A DNA stretch of 15,820 bases from positions 1 to 15,820 of the forward strand of contig JAILNY010000161.1 of NCBI GenBank assembly GCA_024691105.1, given 5' to 3'. Shown in pieces: positions 5,987 through 13,255 of the stretch (the stretch's first letter is position 1; every line of letters starts with the position of its first letter). The DNA comes from Treponema sp. (lineage in GTDB: Bacteria > Spirochaetota > Spirochaetia > Treponematales > Treponemataceae). Under the pieces are notes generated by a model. The model was not told where the DNA came from. It was given only the letters and a program-made list of their open reading frames with translations, and did not search any database. The position numbers and the translations under genes were made by a program.

Positions 5987-6751
5987 ATGCTTGGAAATAT
6001 AAAAATAAACAACGTAAATAAAAACTTTGACGACGTTCATGTATTAAATAATTTTTCACTTGATATAGAGCCAGGAAGCTTTGTAAGCCTTATAGGTCCT
6101 TCTGGCTGCGGAAAATCTACATTACTCAGAATCATCGGTGGGCTTGAAAAATCCTACGACGGAACAGTTATTCTTGACGGAGAAAAAATTACAAAAGCCG
6201 GAAGCGACCGCGGCTTTGCATTTCAGGGCTCAAACCTTTTTCCATGGCTTACCGTAAAAGGTAACGTAGCCTTTGGACTTAAGGCACGAAAGATTTACAA
6301 AGAAAAAAAACAGGATGTAGCGGATATCATCAATCTTGTAGGCTTAAATGGATTTGAAAATTCCTATCCTCACCAGATATCAGGCGGAATGCAGCAGAGG
6401 GCTTCACTCGCGCGGGCGCTTGTAGGTCACCCAAAAGTATTACTGCTTGACGAACCATTGGGCGCGCTCGATGCATTTACCAGAATGAATCTTCAGGACG
6501 AAATCTTACGAATTAAAAATGAAAATAACATGACAATGCTCATGGTAACTCACGATGTCGATGAAGCAATATATATGAGTGACAAAGTCGTTGTAATGAG
6601 CGCGCGCCCAAGTCGCGTCGAAGCCATTATCGACATAGAACTTCCGCGCCCGCGCGTTCGCGTTCAGGATGCGTTCACTCTTTACCGTAATAAAATTCTT
6701 GACGTATTAAACTACGGCGGAAAACTTCACGAAGCAGAATACAACATCTAA
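5987..6751 (+). CDS. ABC transporter ATPase, NitT/TauT/SsuB type
   Basis: A 254-residue nucleotide-binding protein that powers the importer. All motifs are intact: Walker A GPSGCGKST (37-45), Q-loop Gln80 in FQGSNLFPWLTV, signature ISGGMQQR (131-138), Walker B LLLDEP (152-157) with D-loop ALD, and switch His189 (VTHDVDEA). The FPWLTV sequence after the Q-loop and the C-terminal RPRVRV region are typical of SsuB/TauB/NrtD ATPases. Start ATG 5987 follows CGGAGG at 5975-5980. The 73-base spacer before it contains three CGCGCAA copies. Confidence 0.92.
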   Translation: MLGNIKINNVNKNFDDVHVLNNFSLDIEPGSFVSLIGPSGCGKSTLLRIIGGLEKSYDGTVILDGEKITKAGSDRGFAFQGSNLFPWLTVKGNVAFGLKARKIYKEKKQDVADIINLVGLNGFENSYPHQISGGMQQRASLARALVGHPKVLLLDEPLGALDAFTRMNLQDEILRIKNENNMTMLMVTHDVDEAIYMSDKVVVMSARPSRVEAIIDIELPRPRVRVQDAFTLYRNKILDVLNYGGKLHEAEYNI

Positions 6752-6769
6752 AAAATCAGGAGAAAGACT

Positions 6770-7993
6770 ATGGCTTTACAAAATATATCGCTTGAAACAA
6801 AATGCATTCACTTAGAAAAAACTCCGGCACAACTGTCAGATAAACAAAGCGACAGCGCGTATAAAAATCCCTGCGGAAATCCAACGTCGTGTAAAAGTCC
6901 GTGCAAGCATTACGGTGCAGTAAGTTTTCCAATTTATCAGACAGCAACTTACGCTCATCCTGGAGTCGGAATGAGTACCGGTTTTGACTACAGCCGTCTT
7001 CAGAATCCGACACGCGAACAGCTTGAAAAAATTGTCTGCCAGCTCGAAGGTGGAATCGATGCCTTTGCTCTTTCAAGCGGAATGGCAGCCATTTCTCTTT
7101 TGATGGAACTATTTAATCCAGGCGATCATATAATTGCGGACAGCGATTTGTACGGAGGAACGATTCGACTTTTTGACAACGTTTCTGTAAAAAACGGAAT
7201 TCAATTTACGCGCGTAAACTGTTCACAGGAAAACCTTGAACCACTTATAAAAGAAAACACCCGCGCACTTTATATCGAAACTCCGACAAACCCGATGATG
7301 AACATCACAGATATTGCAAAGGCTTCAGAAATTGCGCATCGGCATAATCTTCTTTTGATTGTCGACAATACATTCATGTCGCCATATTTTTTAAACCCGC
7401 TTGCACTTGGAGCCGATATTGTAGTTCATTCTGGAACAAAATATCTTGCAGGACACAACGATACTCTTGCAGGTTTTATAATCGTAAAAGACTCCAGCTT
7501 ACAGGAGCGTCTTCGCTTTTTAATAAAGACAACTGGAGCAGGTCTTGCGCCGTTTGACTGCTGGCTTGTTTTACGTGGAATAAAAACTCTTGCCGTAAGA
7601 ATGGAAAAAGCACAGGAGAATGCATTAAAAATTGCTGAATGGCTTAAAACTCAAAAGGCCGTAAAGCGTGTTTTGTATCCGGGACTAAAAGAACATCCAG
7701 GATATGAAATTCAAAAAAAGCAGTCACGTGGCTTTGGTGCAATGCTTACATTCCAGACAGACACAACAGAGCGTGCGTTTACAGCGCTTCGCCGCGTTAA
7801 TCTGATTCAATATGCAGAAAGCCTTGGTGGAGTTGAAACTCTTATAACTTATCCGACAACACAGACTCATGCTGATGTTCCGGAAGAGATAAGATTAAAG
7901 AATGGAATTACTCCACAGACGCTGCGTCTTTCTGTTGGAATCGAAAATGCAGATGATCTGATTGCAGATTTAGAGCAGGCACTTAAAGATTAA
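6770..7993 (+). CDS. Cys/Met metabolism PLP-dependent enzyme (cystathionine gamma-synthase/lyase, methionine gamma-lyase or sulfhydrylase group)
   Basis: A 407-residue enzyme of the trans-sulfuration family. PLP is bound by Lys224 (SGTKYLAGHND), Asp199 (VDNTF) and Tyr129 (DLYGGT); Tyr74 and Arg76 (DYSRLQNPT) match the residues that reach the phosphate of the neighbouring subunit. Family members make or break C-S bonds in cystathionine, methionine, cysteine or O-acylhomoserine, and this sequence alone does not choose between them. Between the usual N-terminal I-H motif (13-14) and YGAVSFPIYQTATY there is an extra ~25-residue segment with Cys35, Cys41 and Cys45, not usual in the family. The start is ATG 6770 with AGGAGA just upstream, 18 bases after the ATPase stop, so it is surely co-transcribed with the importer. 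A role in assimilating a thiol released by the nitrogenase-like enzyme is inferred. Confidence 0.85.
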   Translation: MALQNISLETKCIHLEKTPAQLSDKQSDSAYKNPCGNPTSCKSPCKHYGAVSFPIYQTATYAHPGVGMSTGFDYSRLQNPTREQLEKIVCQLEGGIDAFALSSGMAAISLLMELFNPGDHIIADSDLYGGTIRLFDNVSVKNGIQFTRVNCSQENLEPLIKENTRALYIETPTNPMMNITDIAKASEIAHRHNLLLIVDNTFMSPYFLNPLALGADIVVHSGTKYLAGHNDTLAGFIIVKDSSLQERLRFLIKTTGAGLAPFDCWLVLRGIKTLAVRMEKAQENALKIAEWLKTQKAVKRVLYPGLKEHPGYEIQKKQSRGFGAMLTFQTDTTERAFTALRRVNLIQYAESLGGVETLITYPTTQTHADVPEEIRLKNGITPQTLRLSVGIENADDLIADLEQALKD

Positions 7994-7997
7994 ATTA

Positions 7998-8026
7998 TTT
8001 ACAGCGCAATATAGTTGTGTTAGTAT
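7998..8026 (+). promoter_or_regulatory. promoter of the ankyrin lipoprotein, giving a leaderless or near-leaderless mRNA
   Basis: TTTACA (7998-8003), 17 bases, TAGTAT (8021-8026). The expected start is at or next to the ATG at 8033, and there is no purine-rich ribosome-binding site before that ATG, unlike almost every other gene here. Confidence 0.45.
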
Positions 8027-8032
8027 TTTTAT

Positions 8033-8857
8033 ATGAAAAAACTTACTTTTATCTTAATTAGCATTGCGCTGTTAATCGGCTGCTCAAAACAAAAGCAGGA
8101 TTTGCATAAAGAAAATTCTACACAATTTCAAACTGCAACTACAAAAACTACAACTGTAGAAAACACAACGACCGAAACTAAAACCGTAGCTACAGAAATC
8201 CAAAATGTTTCAGAAGAATTTTCTTCAAATGATACTGAAAAAATTTTTGATACTTTACAACCTCTTGAAGTAAACAAAGAAAATCTTTCCGGTGACTGGT
8301 TTCTTTCAAACTATAGTGATGACTACATGAACTATTCACGACAGGTTTTAATTTTTAAAGACAGCGAATACATGAGTGGACTCTACGAAAGCAGCGCATG
8401 CAGTTTAGGAAAATACTCTATAAATAAAAATGAAATAACATATTTTGAAGAAGCGATTCCTTCTGATAATGATGAATTAGAAAAATCTGAAAATATTTAT
8501 AAAGACACAGTCCTTGAATTGACTGACATCAAATTGACAATTCAATCACGTACAGATAAAAATTCTGACAGCGAGCCTCTTGTTTATTACAAATCAGTTC
8601 CTCTTAATTCAGACTCTAGCGATTCAGAGTGGATTCAATATATCAAAAAATATGGAAACAGAAAAATTTTAAATGAAGCGACTTTATTTATGTACGCAGT
8701 TTATTGCGGCAAAAACAACGTTGCTTTGTTTTTGATAAATTCCGGAGTAGACAAAAACGACAAAGATTGTTTTGGAAATAACGCTGCAGATTATTATCTT
8801 AAAAGCTATTATAGCGAAAAAATTTCAAGCGAAGTAAAAAAATTTTTAAGTGAATAA
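8033..8857 (+). CDS. lipoprotein with Thr-rich linker and C-terminal ankyrin-like repeat
   Basis: A 274-residue hypothetical lipoprotein. The signal peptide (MKKLTFILISIALLIGC) ends in a clean lipobox LIGC with Cys17 as the lipidated residue. Residues about 28-65 are a Thr/Glu-rich, low-complexity linker. The middle (about 80-200) is a predicted beta-rich domain I do not recognise, containing LSGDWFLSNYSDD. The C-terminus (about 218-262) resembles one or two ankyrin units (TLFMYAVYCGKNNVALFLINSGVDKNDKDCFGN split over two repeats). It lacks a Shine-Dalgarno site and probably has its own promoter (7998-8026). It probably sits in the envelope as a binding or scaffold protein; no link to the upstream cluster is evident beyond adjacency. 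Confidence 0.7.
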   Translation: MKKLTFILISIALLIGCSKQKQDLHKENSTQFQTATTKTTTVENTTTETKTVATEIQNVSEEFSSNDTEKIFDTLQPLEVNKENLSGDWFLSNYSDDYMNYSRQVLIFKDSEYMSGLYESSACSLGKYSINKNEITYFEEAIPSDNDELEKSENIYKDTVLELTDIKLTIQSRTDKNSDSEPLVYYKSVPLNSDSSDSEWIQYIKKYGNRKILNEATLFMYAVYCGKNNVALFLINSGVDKNDKDCFGNNAADYYLKSYYSEKISSEVKKFLSE

Positions 8858-8902
8858 ATTTACAAAAGAAAACTGATATAAATTTTAATTCAGGAGGTTC
8901 CT

Positions 8903-9436
8903 ATGAACGAAACATTAAAAGTACTTGTAGAGCGCAGAAGCTGCCGCAAATTTAAAAGCCAGATGATCAGCAAAGATCAATTAGACGCAATCATCCGAGC
9001 CGGAACTTTTGCACCAACTGGAATGAACAAACAGACACCAATTATTATCGCCGTTACAAACAAAGAATTGCGCGATAAAATCAGCGAAGAAAACCGCAAA
9101 ATAGGCGGCTGGAACGAAGGCTTTGATCCGTTCTATGGAGCTCCTGTAATTCTTATCGTCCTTGCAAACAAAGGCGAAAGCCCAAATTATATTTACGACG
9201 GCTCACTCGTAATGGGAAATTTGATGAACGCTGCACAGGCTCTTGGAGTTGGTTCAATCTGGATTCATCGTGCAAAAGAGGAATTTGAAAGCGACTTTGG
9301 AAAAAAGATTCTCTCTGATCTTGGAATCAAAGGTGACTTTGAAGGAATCGGTCACGTTGCCCTTGGCTACATCGATGAAGGCGGCGTAAAACCTGCCGCT
9401 CCACGAAAAGATAATTATGTATACTGGGTGGAATAA
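8903..9436 (+). CDS. nitroreductase-family FMN flavoprotein
   Basis: A 177-residue protein of the nitroreductase superfamily, usually dimeric FMN enzymes using NAD(P)H to reduce nitro groups, quinones or enones. Visible family features are RRSCRKFK (12-19) at the FMN phosphate, AGTFAPTGMNKQ (33-44), the central YDGSLVMGNLMNAAQALGVGSIWI helix region (about 98-121), and a C-terminal GHVALGYIDE followed by APRKD. The start follows a perfect AGGAGG site. It ends in a strong terminator and converges on the ABC operon. The substrate is unknown; the family name does not imply a nitro substrate. Confidence 0.88.
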   Translation: MNETLKVLVERRSCRKFKSQMISKDQLDAIIRAGTFAPTGMNKQTPIIIAVTNKELRDKISEENRKIGGWNEGFDPFYGAPVILIVLANKGESPNYIYDGSLVMGNLMNAAQALGVGSIWIHRAKEEFESDFGKKILSDLGIKGDFEGIGHVALGYIDEGGVKPAAPRKDNYVYWVE

Positions 9437-9465
9437 AATAAAGAACTGATACTTTCTTTTCTTAC

Positions 9466-9499
9466 AAAGCGGCTGACTGCTTTAGCCGCTTTTTTTTTT
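9466..9499 (+). terminator. rho-independent terminator after the nitroreductase
   Basis: AAAGCGGCT (9466-9474) and AGCCGCTTT (9484-9492) form a 9-bp stem with a 9-base loop, followed by a T run to 9499. The T run reaches the stop codon of the convergent ABC ATPase gene, so the hairpin may also serve the minus strand, with a poorer U-tract. Confidence 0.9.
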
Positions 9500-10244
9500 A
9501 CACCCTCACCACTTCATCGCACAATCTCAGCGCATCGCTATCGTGACTTACAAGAACAACTGTTTTTCCATGGTCAGCAAGATCGCGGAAAATTTTTATA
9601 ATTTCCTCAGTTCTCTCTGAATCCACAGATTCTGTCGGCTCGTCGGCAAGAATGATTTTTGGATCATTGATAAGAGCGCGGGCAATTAAGACACGATGAT
9701 TTTCGCCGCCAGAAAGTTCCCGCGGATAACACGAAGCAAGATGCGCGATGCCTAAATCTTTAAGCAACTTTATGGCGCGCTCTGTAATTGTTCTGTCGTC
9801 CCGGCGCGTGTATTTACTGCCGGAAATATATGACGGAAGCCTTACATTATCCAAGACCGTAAAGTTTTCTAAAAAACTCTGTTCCTGCGAGATAAAACCG
9901 ATATTCTGATTTCTAAAAACAGCACTCTCTTTATCAGAAAGCGCACAGATATCAGTTCCGTCAATCTTAACGCTGCCACTGTCAGGCGCCTGAAGTCCCG
10001 CAATTATCGAAAGCAAAGTACTCTTTCCGACGCCGGACTTTCCCTGAATTCCTAAAAAACTTCCGTCATTTATCGTAAGATTAAAATCCTTAAATAAAGT
10101 CAATTTGCCGCGGGTGTTTGCCGGGCATCGCGGGCATTCAACATTTTGATTGGCGCGGGACATATCCGCGAGCCGCGCTTTTTCATGATTATGATTACCT
10201 CGTGAAGAGTCAAACGATTTATAAATATGTTCAACCTCTATCAT
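9498..10244 (-). CDS. ABC transporter ATPase, LolD/MacB/FtsE type, with N-terminal insert
   Basis: A 248-residue nucleotide-binding subunit for the FtsX/MacB-type permease just upstream. Motifs are intact: Walker A GKSGVGKST (68-76), Gln120 of the Q-loop, signature LSGGENHR (177-184), Walker B IILADEP (197-203) and switch His234 (VSHDSDA). ADEPTESVD follows the LolD/MacB pattern (usually ADEPTGNLD). Residues about 14-46 are an unusual insertion between the first strand and the KLTLFKD strand; it carries two His (18, 20) and a CPRC motif (Cys37, Cys40) and is encoded by G+C-rich DNA. The permease stop TAA is directly followed by this ATG, so translation is coupled. Confidence 0.88.
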   Translation of the reverse strand: MIEVEHIYKSFDSSRGNHNHEKARLADMSRANQNVECPRCPANTRGKLTLFKDFNLTINDGSFLGIQGKSGVGKSTLLSIIAGLQAPDSGSVKIDGTDICALSDKESAVFRNQNIGFISQEQSFLENFTVLDNVRLPSYISGSKYTRRDDRTITERAIKLLKDLGIAHLASCYPRELSGGENHRVLIARALINDPKIILADEPTESVDSERTEEIIKIFRDLADHGKTVVLVSHDSDALRLCDEVVRV

Positions 10245-11447
10245 TTATTTTGCCTCCCTGTAAATCTCAAGCGTTGCAATTTTTATCACGGTACTCATCG
10301 CACTTAATACGCAAGCTCCATTGAGAATTACAAAAACAGCAATCATCTGTAAAACAAATTCAAAAACATTTGGCAGACAAAACGGCACAGAAAGCTTTTG
10401 AGCAATAACATAATTAAAAGGAATTACTGCAAGAGCCGAAGTAAAAATTCCGACAAGCGCACCCGACGTTCCAATACTAAGTGCTTCGTTCAAAACAATT
10501 CTACTTAGCTTACCTTTATCAGCACCAAGAACCCTCAATATAGAAAACTCGCGGCGCCGCTCATACAGCGAAAGAGAAAACATCACTGTAAGAGATATCA
10601 CAGTCACAATCAAAAACAAAATACTTATCAAATGCAAAAAGAACGTAAATCCGCTTATCTTATCAGTAAAAGTTTTTAAAAACTTTCCCTGCTGAATTAT
10701 TTGAACACGCACATCCTTATCATTGTTTAACGATGCATTGATTTTTAATGCCGCAGTATTTGCATTCACTCCTTCATCAAGGCGCACAAAAACAGCGCTC
10801 GCTTTTTTTTCTACTTCTCCATCAGAAAGAAAACTAAATCCTTTAGAACGTGCATCACTAAAAATACTTTTTACAGTTTCAAGGCTTGCATAAACAGAGT
10901 TATCCATTCCGGTTCCGCTTTTTGCAAGTCGAGCAGTTACATTATGAATGCTGTCAAAAAAAGTCACAGTTCCATTTTTAACTTCAACATTTGAACCTGC
11001 AAAAATCTGTCCATCGTTAGAAGAATATTTTTGAATCCAGGGCTTAATCAAAAAATCACTTTCAGGATCAAAGCCGATTATCTGAACAGGAAAATCGCAG
11101 CAGCTTTCAGAAAGACTTGTAAGATAAAATTGACTTGTAACATTTTTTACACCTTCAATCTTTCTTACTTCTTCTTCAATACTTTTATCAAGATAAAAAT
11201 AATTTGGTTCCCCAGAAAGTAAAACACTTTCAAACTTATGTTCATAGCCTTCCGGCACAATCATTAAATCTGCACCAATTCTTTCTTTAAATCCTTCTAT
11301 TCCTTTTTTTATACTTGAAGTAAGAATAAAACTTAATGACAAAACTGCACCCGAAATTACAACCAGAAGAATCATCAAAAAACTTCGGAACATATTCTTT
11401 GATAAATTACTTACAGCTAGCGCTCTGGTAGAAAGAGATTTAATCAT
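10245..11447 (-). CDS. FtsX/MacB-type ABC transporter permease
   Basis: A 400-residue permease with the MacB/LolC topology: one N-terminal membrane helix (about 21-43), a large extracytoplasmic domain (about 45-265) and three C-terminal helices (about 266-294, 322-347, 362-384). ERRREFSILRVLGAD (296-310) is the cytoplasmic coupling segment found in FtsX-domain proteins. The extracytoplasmic domain has a Cys pair (116-117, SESCCDFPVQIIGFDP). Such pumps work by mechanotransmission on substrates outside the inner membrane (lipoproteins, peptides, haem, drugs) rather than by classic channel import. The start is ATG 11447 behind AGGGG. It lies 80 bases after the DUF4418-like gene and probably shares its promoter. 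Substrate unknown. Confidence 0.87.
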   Translation of the reverse strand: MIKSLSTRALAVSNLSKNMFRSFLMILLVVISGAVLSLSFILTSSIKKGIEGFKERIGADLMIVPEGYEHKFESVLLSGEPNYFYLDKSIEEEVRKIEGVKNVTSQFYLTSLSESCCDFPVQIIGFDPESDFLIKPWIQKYSSNDGQIFAGSNVEVKNGTVTFFDSIHNVTARLAKSGTGMDNSVYASLETVKSIFSDARSKGFSFLSDGEVEKKASAVFVRLDEGVNANTAALKINASLNNDKDVRVQIIQQGKFLKTFTDKISGFTFFLHLISILFLIVTVISLTVMFSLSLYERRREFSILRVLGADKGKLSRIVLNEALSIGTSGALVGIFTSALAVIPFNYVIAQKLSVPFCLPNVFEFVLQMIAVFVILNGACVLSAMSTVIKIATLEIYREAK

Positions 11448-11527
11448 TATGACCCCTGGGTTAAATTTTTACTTTCGGTTTTGTTCAATACAAAAAAGCG
11501 AAGGTACTCAATTTTTTTTCAATTAAA

Positions 11528-11953
11528 TTAATTTTCAGTTTTTATATTAATCAGTAAATCGACGATAGAAAATACAATAACTAAAATTCCAAACACAATA
11601 AGAACCGGACGTGTAACAGAATGGCAGTGCATCATTGGTTTAGCACATACACCAATTAATACAGATGGAATTAAAATAACGCCAGCTCCAATTGCTGCAA
11701 TTGCAAAATCAAGACCAAAGCCTGTACCTCGCGCAAATCCTTCGGCCTTAAAACTTACAAATTCTTTTATAAATTGAACCACCGCAAAAACTGCAATTTC
11801 AATTCCAAGCAATAATTCAACCTGAGCAGTCCAGTGACATTTCATTACCTTTTCTCCAACATCACAAACTGCAGCAAAGGTAAATGGCGCAGCTGCAATC
11901 AAAACTCCAAGCACAAATAATAAAACCGCAATAATTTTCTTAATTTTTCTCAT
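11528..11953 (-). CDS. DUF4418-like four-helix membrane protein with Cys/His/Met motifs
   Basis: A 141-residue small membrane protein with four predicted helices: about 5-28, 43-64, 79-103 and 115-137 from this start. Two motifs sit at helix ends on what should be the same face: CDVGEKVMKCHWTAQ after helix 1 and CAKPMMHCHSVTRP after helix 3. The clustered Met, Cys and His suggest a metal or thiol site. I recognise it as DUF4418-like, a family of unknown function. I chose ATG 11953 because GGAG at 11963-11960 lies 6 bases upstream; the in-frame ATG at 11965 overlaps that ribosome site. It heads an operon with the FtsX-type permease and ATPase and is transcribed from operator-controlled DNA shared with patB and the Rrf2 gene. 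Confidence 0.75.
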   Translation of the reverse strand: MRKIKKIIAVLLFVLGVLIAAAPFTFAAVCDVGEKVMKCHWTAQVELLLGIEIAVFAVVQFIKEFVSFKAEGFARGTGFGLDFAIAAIGAGVILIPSVLIGVCAKPMMHCHSVTRPVLIVFGILVIVFSIVDLLINIKTEN

Positions 11954-11987
11954 ATCAGACTCCATAAATTATTAAAATCTTGTTATT

Positions 11988-12006
11988 ACCTATTGATTTA
12001 GTAGGT
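11988..12006. promoter_or_regulatory. operator 3, ACCTA-N9-TAGGT
   Basis: ACCTATTGATTTAGTAGGT, with perfect 5-bp arms and the same centre pattern as operator 1. It contains the TTGATT -35 of the patB promoter and covers the predicted start of the minus-strand transcript. Confidence 0.8.
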
Positions 12007-12021
12007 ATTATGTTATATATT
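11993..12021 (+). promoter_or_regulatory. promoter of patB and the Rrf2 gene
   Basis: TTGATT (11993-11998), 17 bases, TATATT (12016-12021). The predicted start near 12028 falls at the edge of operator 4. Since the Rrf2 gene is second in this operon, control would be autoregulatory. Confidence 0.68.
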
Positions 12022-12042
12022 ATATTTAGCCTATTAAGTCAA
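12014..12042 (-). promoter_or_regulatory. divergent promoter of the DUF4418-ABC operon
   Basis: Minus-strand TTGACT (12042-12037), 17 bases, TATATA (12019-12014). The -35 lies in operator 4 and the -10 overlaps that of the patB promoter, the same interlocked design as at 236-281. The expected leader is about 50 bases. Confidence 0.62.
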
Positions 12043-12047
12043 TAGGT
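12029..12047. promoter_or_regulatory. operator 4, ACCTA-N9-TAGGC (minus strand)
   Basis: Minus-strand reading ACCTATTGACTTAATAGGC; the plus strand begins GCCTA, so one arm base deviates from the other three copies. Its centre lies 41 bp from operator 3. On the minus strand it matches operator 1 closely, including the TTGAC core. Confidence 0.78.
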
Positions 12048-12076
12048 AATAATATTTATTTTTATGAGGGAATTTT

Positions 12077-13255
12077 ATGGCCTTTGATTTTGACACAGTT
12101 GTAAGCAGAAAAAACACATTTGCGGCAAAATATGATCTTGCAGCCGCCAGAAACAAACCGCTGGACGCCATAAGTCTTTGGGTTGCCGACATGGATTTCC
12201 CGACGGCGCCATGCATCACAGAAGTCCTCAAAGAACGTGCAGAACACGGCATTTTTGGTTACAGCCGTCCTGACTCGCGCTACTACGATGCAGTAAAAAC
12301 CTGGTTTAAAAACCGTCACAATTTTACAATAGAAAGTGAATGGATTCTAAACGTACCTGGAGTCGTATACGCAATCGCCGCCGCAATCAGAACTTTCACA
12401 AAAGAAGGAGATGCTGTTCTTATTCAACGTCCGGTGTACTACCCTTTTTCAAATACAATTAATGCAAACAACCGCCGCCTTGTAAACAACGCACTCGTTT
12501 TTAAAAACGGACACTACGAGATTGACTTTGAAGACTTTGAAAAAAAGATTATCGAAGAAAACGTAAAGCTTTTTGTGTTCTGTTCTCCGCACAATCCCGG
12601 CGGACGTGTATGGACAAAAGATGAACTTAACAAGATTTCAAATATCTGTCTTAAACACAATGTAATTGTTGTCAGCGATGAAATTCATTCTGACATAACA
12701 TTCGACAACCATACACATACAGTTTACGGCACACTCTCAGAACAGGCACTTCAAAACAGCATCATCTGCACAAGCCCAAGCAAAACCTTTAATCTTGCGG
12801 GACTGCAGTTTTCTAACATCATAATCGCAAATCCAAAAATCCGCGAAGAGTTTCAAAAAGAAATTGACCGCACCGGTTATGATGAACCAAGTCTTATGGG
12901 ACTTGCAGCTGCAACCGTTGCTTACTCAAAGGGCGCAGAATGGTTTGATGAAGCAAAAAAATATATCTGGAATAATGTTCTGTTTACAGAAAAATATTTT
13001 AGCGAGCATTGTCCAAAAATACGCGTAATCAAACCAGAAGGCAGTTATCTTGTCTGGCTTGATTTTTCTGCCTTTACAAATTTAAGCGATACAGAAATCT
13101 CTAAAAAAGTTTTACGAGACGCAAAAGTCTGGCTTGATTATGGAAAAATGTTTGGACCTGAAGGTGAAAAATTTCAGAGAATAAATGTTGCAACACCAAG
13201 GACAATTTTGCAAAAAGCATTAGAACAGATTTCAAAGGAGTTTAAGGATGTATAA
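12077..13255 (+). CDS. patB: PatB/MalY-type pyridoxal-phosphate C-S lyase (cystathionine beta-lyase)
   Basis: A 392-residue class I/II fold aminotransferase-like enzyme of the PatB/MalY group, which cleaves the C-S bond of cystathionine or cysteine conjugates to give homocysteine or a free thiol, pyruvate and ammonia. Group features visible: an early LWVADMDFPTAP (34-45), SPHNPGGRVW (170-179), SDEIHSDI (200-207) with Asp201 for the pyridine nitrogen, and TSPSKTFNLAGLQ with Lys236 as the PLP lysine. Start ATG 12077 follows GAGGGA at 12066-12071. Its last codons overlap the start of the Rrf2 gene by 8 bases. Regulation by operators 3 and 4 is likely. Cystathionine versus other cysteine S-conjugates cannot be decided from sequence. 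Confidence 0.9.
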   Translation: MAFDFDTVVSRKNTFAAKYDLAAARNKPLDAISLWVADMDFPTAPCITEVLKERAEHGIFGYSRPDSRYYDAVKTWFKNRHNFTIESEWILNVPGVVYAIAAAIRTFTKEGDAVLIQRPVYYPFSNTINANNRRLVNNALVFKNGHYEIDFEDFEKKIIEENVKLFVFCSPHNPGGRVWTKDELNKISNICLKHNVIVVSDEIHSDITFDNHTHTVYGTLSEQALQNSIICTSPSKTFNLAGLQFSNIIIANPKIREEFQKEIDRTGYDEPSLMGLAAATVAYSKGAEWFDEAKKYIWNNVLFTEKYFSEHCPKIRVIKPEGSYLVWLDFSAFTNLSDTEISKKVLRDAKVWLDYGKMFGPEGEKFQRINVATPRTILQKALEQISKEFKDV

